In this document: positions 9,338 to 21,115 of the stretch, one piece after another
Position numbering within the stretch: the first letter of the stretch is position 1
Layout: every line of letters begins with the position of its first letter
From: Atkinsonella hypoxylon
Taxonomy: Eukaryota; Ascomycota; Sordariomycetes; Hypocreales; Clavicipitaceae
Direction: 5' to 3'
Length of the DNA stretch: 64,000 nt
Assembly (NCBI GenBank): GCA_000729835.1
Contig: JFHB01000157.1
Coordinates: 1 to 64,000 of the forward strand
Translations under genes and position numbers: made by a program
Notes under the pieces: model-generated
Seen by the model: the letters and a program-made list of their open reading frames with translations, nothing else
What the model was told of the DNA's origin: nothing
Database searches by the model: none

Positions 9338-12300
9338 TTAATGCTTTTAAATAGCAAGAGGCTTAGTTAGGCTATCTGCTAGCATCTAATTCGTATTAAT
9401 ATAACTAACCTTAGCTATACCTTTATGAATCTTTTCCCTAATGTAGTTAAACTTCAAAAGGGTGTGCTTAGTTCTACTATATAACGTTAGGTTATAAGCA
9501 GTAACTATAGCGCCTTAATTATTACACCTAATAGGAATAGGAGGGGTTAAAGGTAGCTTTATCTCCTTAAAAAGGCTGTAGAGCTACTCTAATTCCCTTA
9601 TAGCTTTAGATAATGCATTAAATTCTGCTTCTAATGTAGAAAGAGCAATAGTACTAGCTTTCTTTAATTTCCAGCTAATAGGTCCACTAGCTAGCTTATA
9701 TAGATAAGCATAGGTTGATTTAGAAGAGGTTTTATCACTAGCAAAATCGCTATCGCAATAACTAAGGAGGGTCTTAAGTACTTCTTTGCAACTAATAGAG
9801 CTATTAAAAGCTTTAGAAGAAGACCCTAGTGGTATAGAATGCTTATAAATAATAGCAAAGCTTCTAGTACTACTTAAGTACCTTAGGAGGTGCTTAGAGG
9901 CGTTTAGGTGCTCTATATAGGGCTTAGCTAGGAAGGTTAATAGCTACTGAACAGAAAAAGCAATATTAGCCCTAGTTAGCAACATTAGGTACATTATAGT
10001 GCCTATTATGCTCTAATAAAGCTTATAATTGGATTTTAAGAGGAGTTTTGTAACTAGTTGCTTTAGAATTCCCGGCTATATAGGGATAGAAGCTGGCTTA
10101 GTATCTAGCATTTTAAATCTTTCTAGGGCTTTAAGGATGTATTAAGATTGATAGATTTTAATAGACCTTTTAGACCTATTATAGGTGATTTACACACCTA
10201 GAAAGAATTCTGCTGGTCCTCTATCTTCTATTAGATAAGCTTAATTTAGTAGCTTTTTAAGCTTATTAATATATTGTAAATTAGGCCTAATTAGAAGACA
10301 GTTATCTACATAAGTAGCAATATACGTAGATGTAGCTAGGTTATAAAAGACTGCTAGGTCTAATATAAGAGGTTTAAATCTATGCTTTTAAAGTAATTCT
10401 GTTAGAATTTGCTGCTATTCTCTAGGACTTTACTTTAAACTATAGAGGGATTTTTCTAGCTTAATTACTTAGTCTTTTAAAGGCCTATAATTACAGCTTT
10501 TTAGTAGCTTAGCTACTAATAGCAATACTTGCTCTGTAAATTCAACGAATCCATCTAGGATTTCTATATAAATAGCTTCTTTTAGCTTGCTATTTAAAAA
10601 CGCTTCTATAAAGTCGATTTACTTAACTTCCTAGTTATTAAAAGCTGCAAGAGCTAATAATATACGCTAGCTAGAAGGAATACTAGTTGCAGTAAAGGTC
10701 TCTAGATAGTCTTAACCTTCTATTTATATAAATCCCTTAGCAATAAGGCAGGCCTTATATTTTATAGGATTATTTTCTTTATCCTTTTTTAGCCTATAAA
10801 TAAGCCTATTCTTTAGAACTCTTTAGCCCTTAGGTACTTAGTCTTTCCCTATAAATTTAAAGGTTTTAGCAGCTAATAGCTGCTTAAATTCGCTATAGGT
10901 AGCTTCTATTTAATGCTGCTTAGCAGAGCTTTTTAGGGCTTACTTCTATGTGTTAAGAAGTTCATCCTTATTACTAGAAGTAATAGCTGCTTTAGTCCTT
11001 GCCTTAAAGTATAGATCCTTGATTAAGGAAAATATATCTCTATCTAAATCTATAGCATTAGCATTAGCTTTAGCTTCTATAGTAGCTTCTATAGGTGTTT
11101 CTATAGGTATAGGGGCTTTAGGGGCCTCTATAGCTTCTATAGAGTTGCTTAGTAGAAGAGCTTAATCTACAGGTTCTAGTGGATAATTTAGCATATCTAG
11201 ATAACTAGGATAAGGATACTTAGGAGTATAATTATCTACTAATTGCTGCTAGTTATCGATTTCTCCCTCTAAAGGATTATCCACTATAGAACTAATAGGA
11301 ACCTTAGGGATGCCCTATAAAATAGGACCTATTCCTTCTATAATTTTAACGAAGCTAGTCTTTATAATAGCTTGTTTAGAGGGGATGTATATTAAATATA
11401 CATTAGAACCTAGCGTAGCTAAAAGTCTACTAGGAATAGTTCTTTTAGCTAGCTTCTACAACCTAGATTGTTGTTCTAAAGGAATTAGAACTTCGCAATA
11501 GGAGCCTATAGCCCTTATTTTAGTAAAATCAGGCTTATAGGTCTTAGAAGGCTCTAAATTAGCTAGATATAGCTGTTTAGGACTTAGTGGTTTAGTACTA
11601 TTCGCAGTAGTATTAACTAAATCTACTATAGCAAGAAGGATGTAAGACTATAGATATAGAGGTAATTGTAACTAGTATAGAGTAGCACGCAAATGGTCTA
11701 GAAGTACTCTTATAGCTCTCTCTATTAGCCTATTCTGTTTATAAATATAGGGGCAAGAGGTGTTAAAGCAAATACCCTTAGAAGATAGCTAAGCTTACAA
11801 TCTAGTATTGATTTCTGTACTACTATTAAAATAAAGGTATTTAGGGTAGTAGTTATACTAGTTCTTTAATTCCTTAAAGAAGCCTTTAATACAGCTATAG
11901 AGAGTAGAACTCTCTTTATTAGCTAGATTAAAAGACCACTTATACTGTGATTTTCTATTAATTAGAAAAAGAACTAGAGGCCTCTTATTGTGCAGTATAG
12001 GCTCTATTTTAACGATATCTCCCTCTATAATATCTAAACATCTAGGGGGGTTAGGAATAGCATACTTGCTAGGTCTTCTAACAGCTTTAGCTTAGTTGCA
12101 AGCTAGGCAGTTAAAATCCTTTTCCTTAATTTTTGTAAAATTAGGAATACCTTTAGTAATAGAAGCAGTCTTCTTTAGTAAAGGGAGTCCTATATGCCCT
12201 AATCTAATGTGCTAAGTAGCAGCTAATTCTAGTAGCTTCTTATAGAAAGAAGAAGCAGTAGGATTACTACTAGAATTATCATTAGAGCTAGCTTCCTGTT

Positions 12301-14578
12301 GCTCCCTATCTTGCTAGATCTCTTAAGAACTACAGGCCTTGTTTAAGGGATCTAGACGGCTATTTCCTCTAATATCTAGCAACTTAGGATTTAGACCTTC
12401 TAAATCCCTGTTATTAGAAGGAATCTAACTAGGAGCCCGTTTAGGAACTAGAGCTAATAGCTCTATAGTATTGTTATTGGTATTATCTACTTCTTCTTCT
12501 TTAAAGTTAGATAATTCCTTAATTTAGCTATATTCCTCTAGATTAAAACTAAGCTGTTAAGGGATTTAAACCTCTATAGAATAACTAGCATTATAACTGC
12601 TATTATAACTATTGCTAGCTAGAAATCCTATATAAGAGAGATTAGCGTGGTTTTTACACACTCTAGGGGTCTCTTGCCCCTTAAGCTGTAGAAAGAAACC
12701 ATACTTTTTAGGATTTAAAAGCCTACAGTAGCTTCTATTAGCTAGAAATAGCTAATTTCTAAGGAGAGTGCCCCTTATTAAATAGTGCTTTAGACTACTA
12801 ATTAAGTTAGTATCTAAACCTAGGCAATATAGAGCATCCTTTAGAGCTAAAGGCCTATATTTAGCTGGATTTGTACTAACTAGTACCTAGAATACAGCAG
12901 TTCCCTGTCCTTTAGGATAAATAGGACCTCCTCTAGTAGCAATAGGCGCAGTTTTACCCTTTTTTATAGGCTTAAAAGTCCTAAAAAATGCCTTATTGTT
13001 AACTATATAACAGGTAGAACCTATATTGTATAGTAGGGAGTTTTTAATTATTCTGTTAGAGTAATTAAAAGAAGGGGTATTATTACTAGTTGTACTAGTA
13101 TTACTAGTAGTAGATTCTGTATCTAAATTGTAAGAATTATCACTACTAGAACTGCTAGAATTATTAGATTCTATAGTATCCTAGTTGCTAGTAGATAGGT
13201 TATAACAACCTATAGTAAAGGCAGCTTCTCTATCCTTATTTCTAGAATTTTTATTACTTCTTCTTTAGCTCTTCTACTTCTTCTTATTCTTAGAGGCTTT
13301 ATATATATCTTTAGAGGCATTAGAATTATTAGAATTAGAATCGTTAGAATTCTTCTTCTAATTAGGAGGATTCTTTCCTTAATTAGCCTTATTATTATTA
13401 GAACTATTAGAAGCCTTATAACTAAGAGCTTTAAATATAGAGGAGCTTTTATCTCTTTATTCTTCTAATAAATCAGCTATAAGGAACTGTAAATTCAGCA
13501 TTTTTACAGATAGACCTTGTGCTCTAGCAGCTCTAATAGAATATTGCTGCCTTTTAGCCTAGCTAGGGAAGGTCTTCTTTAAAGCATTAATATAATAATT
13601 TACCTACTTAATAGAATCAATAGCTACACTATAGAGCTGTAATCTAGCTAGTAAATTATTAAATTCAGCATTAAAGGCCTCTAAAGATCCCTTATAGTTC
13701 GAAAACAATAAGTTATAATAACTAGTATATAGCGTACTACGTTGTATTTTAGCACTCTATAAATACTGCTTAACTAGAATGTTATAGGCATCTATAGAGG
13801 ACTTATGCCAGCTTATAGCAGCTTAAGGTCTAGATTAGCAACTATCTCTTATAATCATAAGGATAATAGCTTGCTTTAAATCTACTAAAGTACTAGCTAT
13901 ACTAGGATTATTAATAAATTAAAGGAATCCTAGTGCCCTAAATTAAATAGTTAAAGCTTGCTTCTACTGTTCAAAATTTTTAGGGCCTTTTAGCTTAGCA
14001 GCCTCTAGAATTAAGTGGACCTTCTTATTTAGCTCTTTTATAGTGCCTTTATTAAAAGCAGGCAGAAAAGTAGTACTATTAGAACTAGAAGGTTTAGGGG
14101 CTTTAAAAGAGACTTTAGAAGCTCTTTTAGAAGTAATAGGATCTACTACCTTAAAGGGAGACCCTATTAAGAGATTACCTATAGATGTAATTATAGTATC
14201 TAATTTACTTAGTAAATTAGCTATATTACCTTTATTTTAGCTTTATTTTGCTTCACTATACCTAATAAATCTATTTAGGGTCTCTTGTTGCTTATCTATT
14301 TAAGCTTTTAGATTAGCTTAAACATTATAGACTTACACTACTCTTTTAGAAGCTAATCTAGCTTCTTTTAGAGCCTTCTTAGCTGTATAATCTTCTTTAT
14401 TAGAAGAGGAATCTACTAGCTAAGGGGGGGACCTTACTGGACCAAGAAAGCTAGTAGCAGCAGCTAGATTAGCTAATGTACTAGAACTACTACCCCTTTT
14501 AGGGCTTATGCTCTTTCCCTTACCTATTCCTTTTAGTGCTATTTTAAGGGTTTTAATAGCTAATTTAACGCTCTTTAT
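9338..14578 (-). pseudogene. Copia-2 gag-pol pseudogene
   Basis: A single minus-strand frame of about 1,747 codons, the usual Copia length. Gag runs from the degenerate start (ATA at 14576-14578; sister context suggests ATG) to about 13100. The protease motif reads NIGSTC (13010-13027) where DTGS is expected. The integrase zinc finger is visible as HIRLGH (12194-12211) and CLAC (12108-12119), followed by the catalytic core. A hinge of repeated Ala-Pro-Lys-Ile motifs lies at about 11020-11160. RT has YVDN at 10301-10312. RNase H ends with ADSLTKPL near 9360-9385. All domains are interrupted by TAA/TAG. The true stop may lie downstream of 9338, because Copia-4 has CAA there. Confidence 0.9.
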
Positions 14579-15464
14579 AGCTAATTATAGCCTAAATTAC
14601 AGTGGAAATAGTAGTAAATAACAGTAATAATTCTTACTAAATATAGGCTAGAAGTGCCCTATATTTTTAGAAATTATACTAAGATTTTTCTCCAATTTCT
14701 TTTGTAATAAGTATAACGGGCTTTAAGGCTGCATTATATTGCAATCTATATGCGCATACAATTTATATAGCAGACTAGATTAACAAGCGGTTGCAAGGGG
14801 CATAAAACACAGTTCTAGCTATTTTTAGCTAAAAAATTCAGGAGATTCTTCTCCAATTAGGTTCCAATAAATTAGTGGAGACCTAAGTACAGCTAATTTA
14901 GGGATATCCAGCTAATTCCTACTTTAAAATCCTAACTAGTAGGATTACTATATAAATTAATTCTGCAACCAAAAACACAGGAATATCTAACAGCAATAAG
15001 AGCTGTTAGGTGTGCACTATAAATTGTAGTATAGCTACTAACAGAGGTGCATAGGGTGTATAATATATAAGATAACAGCACAACAATAAGCAATATAGTG
15101 CAGCACTAAGCTTATTTCTTAATAGAAATAATTAATTAGGCAGTGCCTAATAAAGCAATTTATAGTGCAAATGTAATATATATAGATGTATATATTTTAA
15201 TGTTGCGCAACAATAGAACCTAGCTATTAAGAATAGCTTTAAAAGTGTGTATACATAGGGTGCATAGAACTAGTGCAGGAGGTATAGGGTGGGCAGAATA
15301 AAAACACCAGTATAGTAGCTAGCGATGTATGTGCAGCAGGTATTAATAGCTTCTAGTAAGCTACTAATAGCAGCAATAGCTGCTAGCGTAGGTCTTAATA
15401 TAGCTTCTAGTGGGTAATACAGTATATAATAGTAGATTTTTAGCGAGCTAACAGCTTGCAGATA
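14579..15464 (-). other. Copia-2 leader (5' untranslated region)
   Basis: About 890 bp between the primer-binding site and gag, without a coding frame. It holds a perfect 8-bp stem-loop (CTAACAGC 14987-14994, GCTGTTAG 15002-15009), a neighbouring near-palindrome around 15015-15032, and the perfect 12-base palindrome TGTTGCGCAACA (15201-15212). These are conserved in the other leaders (29318-30230, 31552-32464, 57685-58570). Packaging or dimerisation signals are a natural guess for this location, but nothing here proves it. Confidence 0.65.
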
Positions 15465-15484
15465 GGTCTTCCGGGCTTATAACC
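15465..15484 (-). other. Copia-2 primer-binding site, half-tRNA iMet type
   Basis: Directly inside the 5' LTR the minus strand reads GGTTATAAGCCCGG. Eleven of the first twelve bases equal the complement of the anticodon arm of eukaryotic initiator tRNA-Met (GGGCTCATAACC); the mismatch is one RIP-like change. Drosophila copia and several fungal Copia elements use such an internal half-tRNA primer. There is no TGG start that would suit a whole tRNA 3' end. Confidence 0.6.
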
Positions 15485-16183
15485 TATTAAAAATAATAGG
15501 GATTATAGGACTAAATATCTAAGAGAGTAGTAGTCTCTTAGATTTAGAACCTATAATTGCTTCTAGCAATTATTATATAGTAGAAGCAGCAGCGGCCTAA
15601 ATTAAGCTGTAGTGTATAGTACTAGATTACGTAGAGGCAATAGATAACTGTAATAGTAGTATCTTTATATTAAGAGCGCTGTAACGAATAAGTTAGTAAG
15701 GGTAGAATCTTAAATCTTTCTAGTTCCTTATAGACCCTTTAACTATATTAGCGGCCTATAGTCACTAGAAGAAGCTTATAGGCTACTTTATAATTTCTGC
15801 AAAAAGATTTACTATATAAAAACAAAAAAATCGACTTACAGCTATACAAACAAGACGCTTACGTGCACAATTTAATAAATTCTACTAATAACAAGCAACC
15901 CTTATAAGCAACTCTATTTAACAATTATACTATTAAATAGCCCTAATTCTTAGCTTTTAAATAGTATACTTCTTAAATTTCTACTATTGCTAGTTGTAGA
16001 GAAAATCGCAGTTAAAGTTAACTATAGGTTAAGCAACTTTGCCTTAGTTAATTCTAGATGTTTTGCATCTAGTAACAGCAATATCTTTACTAAAAATTAA
16101 CGTAACAAGACCTAATAAGGGTTACGTAATAGAGCAACTAGTAGGCATAAAAATAGGCTATATAGGGTAGCTTATTTTTAACA
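15485..16183 (-). repeat. Copia-2 5' LTR
   Basis: 699-bp partner of 8356-9054, with termini TGTTAAAAATAAGC and TTTTTAATA on the minus strand, followed outward by the TTATC target repeat (16184-16188). The sense strand has TATA-like stretches in the middle (about 15790-15830), where transcription could have begun. Confidence 0.92.
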
Positions 16184-16188
16184 TTATC

Positions 16189-16899
16189 TTAACTAAGATA
16201 GCTTATTCTTATAGATATTTCTATTATACACTTACTAATTATTAAGAGCGCTATAAAGCTCTTTTAATCTTGTTCTTTAGCAAAGAGAACAGTGCATTTT
16301 GCTCTTATTGCACTAATATATATCTTTAGATAGTTACCTTATTTAGAGAATATATCTACTTTCTATTTTACAGCTGCACCTCTCTTAAGGATGTTTATAG
16401 CAGCTTATATAGTAATTACGTCTAAAGTAGCTCTACTGCTGTAAGCTATAAGTAGTAATTTGCAAAAGGTTACAGTAAATACAGCTAGATTTACTATAAT
16501 ACTCCTTTTATAACGTTCTAGAGTAAAGACTAAATAGATTAACTATTTATTCTTCTAAGGCTCTAGAAGGTCCTTTATAAGGATCTTTCTCTCTTTATAG
16601 CAGTTAATATTCTTTACCTTTTCCCCTAAACATTAAAACTACTAGAATTTCGCTAAAAGATTAGGTGTAAATTGCTTAAGTTAAAAGATAAAAAAAATAG
16701 AAAAAGGGTAAAGGCTAAGCAGCCTTTTTAGTTAAAATAGAATAGAACTATACTTATTTTTAGCAGTTTTTAAAAACTTTTTATATATTCTATTTAATCT
16801 AGGTTTATAGTCTTAATTCTAATTAGCTTTAAATCTTTAAATAATCTTAATATACTATTATTAAATCTTAGTTAGTTTTAAATATATAAATAAATAAAC
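16189..16899 (-). other. Gypsy-A 3' block, part 3, with Cys/His-rich frame
   Basis: The part of the Gypsy-A 3' block that joins part 2 once Copia-2 is removed. On the minus strand a frame at about 16640-16290 contains CIYC and further spaced Cys/His (C-K-H-C-S-C and CNKSKMHC), which resembles a zinc-binding region. Its stops are all TAA/TAG. The plus strand is also rather open here. It may be the last part of pol or another ORF; no family match is claimed. Confidence 0.4.
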
Positions 16900-19800
16900 T
16901 TAACCTCTTTTTTTCTTAAAGCTAAAGATATAAAGACTATAGTATTAGCTTTTATAAAAGCTATAATAAGTTATATATCTTAGTAAAGTTATAGGTAAAT
17001 TGCTAAGATTAAATAATATTATTAATCTCTTTATAGCTTCTACACTCTTCTTTAGGTATTATTAGTAGATAAACTTCTATTATATACTTTAGATAATGTT
17101 ATAGTAAAAGGTCTACTTTAGCGTTATTATTCTTAAAATCCTCTTTTTAGTATAAATATAATATATAGTTCTTAGAAACTATTTAATCTAATATATTATA
17201 CTAGGTATTAATAGGTTGTAAATTATTAGTATCTTACTTAAAGTCGCTAGTGTCTTTACTATACTAAGCAGTATATTGTAGAGTATAGAGCTATTTATTA
17301 GCAGTAAAAGTCTACTATCTCTCTAGATTAAGCCTAAACTTCTTAATATAATCCCTAGAAATAGTTTTATTAAGCACTATACTATTTAGGGTCTCTAAAC
17401 AGTAAGCGCTAGTAACTTTTACTTAGCTATACACTTTAAAAGAACTATTCTATTATATTACTAACTTCTTCTTTATTAATATATCTATAACTCTTTATAT
17501 ATTATATATAAGGACTAGATCTTCTAGAACTAATTAATTTTTCTTCTTTTGCAATAATACCTCTTAGTTTTAGTTTATTTAATTAGCTAAGTATTACTTA
17601 AATATAAAGACTTTTATATAAGCCTTTTAGATATCTACTTCCTTTTGTTCTAGTATTTTAACTCTTACTTTAAAGAGATTCTATATTATTATAACTTTTA
17701 ACTAATTAATTAACCTTTAAGTAGAAAATTTAACTTCTAAAGGAAGAATAAGCTTTTAACTATAAATTAAGTAGAAAGTAGATTTACTATATAATACTTA
17801 TATAGCTATATAGTTTGCTAATAGTACCTTATTTAGCAATTTAAACTACCTTTTATTAAAACCTTCTATCTTTAAAAGGGTAAATATAAGCGTTTAATAA
17901 CTAGCTTTAATAGGTAAATTAGCTTTTAAATTGTACACTAATGTCTTAATCCCTTTAATCTTAATAGCTTTAATTGCTTTTTTAAGATTTCTATATATTT
18001 CTAGCTCTTTATTAAAAACTAGAAATTAAAAGACTTTAAATTATATAATTAGTTTTATTAAGAACTTCTAAATAGCTATAATATTAGTATACTATATAGA
18101 GTGCACTTCTACCTATTTAGTAAGGTTATATCTTACTTCTAGAAGGTACTTAAAACTATAATTAAGTAGTATATATTAGGTGTTAATGTATATCTTACTT
18201 ATTAGGTTACCTAGAGCTACTAGTATTAATAATTCTTTAGGCCTTTAAGGAGTAAACTTTTAGTACACTTTATAATAGAAAATTATTACTTAAACTATAT
18301 TCTAGAGTTCTTTCTAAAAGTACTTAATTCTAGCTGCTTAAAATATAACTTTTATACCTTTATAACCTATTTACTTATATAAAGCCTTAACAATCTTTTT
18401 CTATTGCATTAGGTCTTTAATAACTAAAGTAGAACCCTTTATTATACTAGTTAATCTCTTCTATAATAGGCCTTTATCTAAGAAGTATTGCTTAGCACTT
18501 ATATAAAGTTGCTTATACTTACTCTTATTTAAATTAAATAGTCTTTATAATATTAAAAGGAAATCTATAATTTATTAAGTTCTAGAAGTATAGTATACTC
18601 TATTGTATAACTAGATCTTATTAACGTTAAGCTATAGGTTAATAAAATCTTTAATATCCTCTTTAGCTACTTAATCTAATGTATTAAAAGGCCTATTTTC
18701 TTTACGCAATAAAGTATTAGCTATTTTATTCTTTTCTTCTAGAATATACTTAGCTATAAAATTAAACAGTATAATATAACTAATCTATTGCGTAATAAGT
18801 GCGCCTAGAACGTTATTAATAGCGCTATTAAGCTAATATATAAGTACCTAAGAATTAGTCTTTAGAGTAAAAAGAACTCTATAGAGATAAATTTATAGCC
18901 TTCTTAATATATAAATAATAGCTCTATATTTCTGCTTTATTCTATTATACTTAATTTCTAAATTGCTCTAATATCTACTTTTATATTGCATAAAGTGTTG
19001 TTACCTATTAATAATTTACATTAAAACTACTCTCTATTCTTTTAAGCTTACGTTAATTATTAATATAATTTCTTTAGCGCTTAAGCTAAGATTAATTGTT
19101 ATAAGAACTAGTGTAGTTATTATTATATACTTAAGAACCTCTATAGTATTCTTTTAGTTTAGTTCTAAAGTTTACTTAGTACCTTTCTTAAGTAAGATTA
19201 TAAGAGGCTTAGCTTTTATAGAGTAATACTATACCTAAATGCAATAATAGCCTATAAGCCTAAAAAAGAATTTAACCTTAAAAACATTTTTATACTCTAT
19301 TTACTCTAGAATCTTTATTACTTTTACTTCTAAAGGTTTTCTTCTATTAGTACTATATATAAATTTAATAATCTCTATAGTCTTTTAGTATAGCTTTAAT
19401 TTTACAGTAAATATAGTATAACTAGCTAGCTTAATATTAATAAGGACTTTATTAATGTTAATTAAATATTCTATAATATATCTTAATATATTAAGCAATA
19501 CTTTCTCTTTATTATATATAGTAGTAAAGCCTTTTACTGCAATATTATCTAAGAAAGGCTTATAAGTGTAAGGAATTAGATTAAAAAGAATTCTCTTTAC
19601 TATTTAAATAAATTAAGTAATAGAGTTAGTTGCTTCTTAAGGAAGTGTATAAAGCTATAAAAGCTCTATTACTATTAAAATTGTTATTAAGTCTTTACTT
19701 TTCTCTATAAGCAGCACTTAGTTATAGCTTAACAGTAAATTAATAACTAAAAGTATCTTATATATCCTAAATTCTTTACTAAAAGCCTTTACTTCTTGTA

Positions 19801-20747
19801 GGCTGTTGTAAACAGCACTAGCTATATCCCTTTATTCTTCTTTATTACTAAAAAGTAAAGGTTCCTATAAGATCTATAACTCTCTTCTAATAATCTATAT
19901 TAAAGCTTCTTTTTTAATAAATTAACTAGTCTCCCTTATAGGCTAATAGGTATTAGTATTAACTTTACTTTCTAAGCTTTATAAGTAATAGTATAGATAA
20001 CTTAAGGCAGTATAACTAGAGAATTAATCTTTCTATACTCTAATAAGTTCTATATTAGTACTGCCTCTTAGTTATAAAGGATTTCCTTAAAAATATTAAC
20101 TTCTTTTACTGTTAAATATTTTTACACTTATTTAACTATTTAATTTAAGCGCTTTTTTATTATTTAAAATCCTTAGGGTTTTTTACTAAATCTTTCTATA
20201 ATATATTTAGTGTATTTTCCTAATTTATTTAAGTATACTTTTGCCTCTTTCTACTTCTTCTATTTCTACTTAAGGTCTTTATTAAGCGTAGACCTATTTA
20301 AAGGAATATTGTCTTTTAGTAGAATCTTATTAGCTTTCTACTTATATAATATATTTACCTTTAGATTAATTAGTTATAATTGCCTTAAGGGCTAAATCTT
20401 CTCTACAGCCTCTTTAAGTTAGCTTCTATACTAATTAGCTATTCTCTTTATTATAAGGTTAATAATAGCTACACCCTTATTCTCTATTATAAGCACTAGC
20501 TCCTTATTATTATTTAACTTAGCTTTAAGACTCTCTTTAACTATTTAATTATAGACTAAATCCTTAAATAACTTATTAATTAAGATTAGATTAACGCTAG
20601 TAGCTATTGCTTTATCTATTGTAGTTTTCTATTTAATACTTCTAATAACCCTTAAGACTAATATAATATTACTAAAACAGCACTTTAAGAGAAGCTTACC
20701 TCCTTTATTACTATACTTAAAGGTAACTTTAGCTATATATATAAAAG
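16900..20747 (-). pseudogene. Gypsy-A copy 1 pol (RT, RNase H, integrase)
   Basis: A minus-strand frame with clear Ty3/Gypsy order. The RT motif reads FLDNIAVKG (FLDN at 19544-19555) where FLDD or YLDD is expected. A region before the tether matches the fungal Gypsy pattern of RT thumb. RNase H runs from about 19050 to 18750. The integrase zinc-finger region lies around 18470-18250 with Cys/His partly turned to Tyr, followed by the integrase core and the C-terminal 'LPLEVKF' region near 17760 and the GPY-like tail up to about 17300. A low-complexity tail continues to about 16900. Many Gln codons are stops. A 34-bp deletion relative to the other two copies lies at about 19795. Confidence 0.85.
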
Positions 20748-20752
20748 GCATT
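20748..20752. repeat. Target-site duplication GCATT, left (partner 21299-21303)
   Basis: GCATT flanks both ends of the small LTR-bearing element. The left site recurs at 63888-63892 before the second copy. Confidence 0.8.
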
Positions 20753-20933
20753 TGTAATAAACTAGGTCTTTAACCTAGTCTTATAATATAGATGCTAATT
20801 GTATAAGAGTTATATAACTTATACAATATATATTCTTTTGTTGCAATTAGTAGTAAGCTACACTAAGATTAGGCTAACCTCTATATAGAGTATATAGGCA
20901 TCTACTATAGCCTAATTAGGCTACTTTATAATA
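20753..20933 (+). repeat. TRIM left LTR
   Basis: 181 bp. Starts TGTAATAAACTAGG and ends TTATAATA, against TATATAACGGACTAGG and CTATAACA in its partner. The differences are mainly transitions plus small indels. Confidence 0.75.
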
Positions 20934-21115
20934 TTTATATAAGTTACCTTAAGGTTATAGGTTTAAACTAGCGTAAAACAGCTTCTAGGCAGGTTAAGTC
21001 CTAGAGCAGTAAGGGGATTTAACCTAGGCTAATAAGGCAATAGATCCTTAGGGAGTATATAGTATTATAACTAGCTTTTAGCTAATAACGAAGAGACTGT
21101 ATATAATAGAGAAGC

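Larger units (their letters stand above)
8356..16183 (-). mobile_element. Copia-2, complete Ty1/Copia element nested in Gypsy-A
   Basis: A 7,828-bp structurally complete element in minus orientation. The 5' LTR is at 15485-16183, the primer-binding site at 15465-15484, the leader at 14579-15464, the gag-pol frame from 14578 to about 9338, the polypurine tract at 9055-9062 and the 3' LTR at 8356-9054. TTATC duplications flank it. Both LTRs are 699 bp and differ mainly by transitions. Domain order gag-protease-integrase-RT-RNase H is diagnostic of Copia. It is heavily mutated: start codon ATG to ATA, RT YVDD to YVDN, and many Gln codons to stops. An identical insertion of identical length is Copia-4 (51462-59289). 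Confidence 0.95.

Noticed and set aside
10950..11165. Open frame of 71 codons on the plus strand, repeated at 54056-54271
   Set aside because: It is antisense to the Copia hinge frame, whose repeat composition leaves the opposite strand open. No start context or independent conservation.
11310..11501. Short plus-strand frames opposite integrase (also 25189, 44927, 54362)
   Set aside because: Antisense to the integrase end, which is the recognisable protein on the minus strand.
14043..14240. Open frames of about 65 codons opposite gag (also 27936, 47711, 57149 on plus; 30545, 33224 on minus)
   Set aside because: All are the same antisense shadow of the gag N-terminal region and appear wherever that region is present.
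20210..20395. 61-codon plus-strand frame, Phe/Tyr/Leu-rich
   Set aside because: Lies opposite Gypsy-A pol upstream of RT and is not open in the copies at 41450 and 63370.
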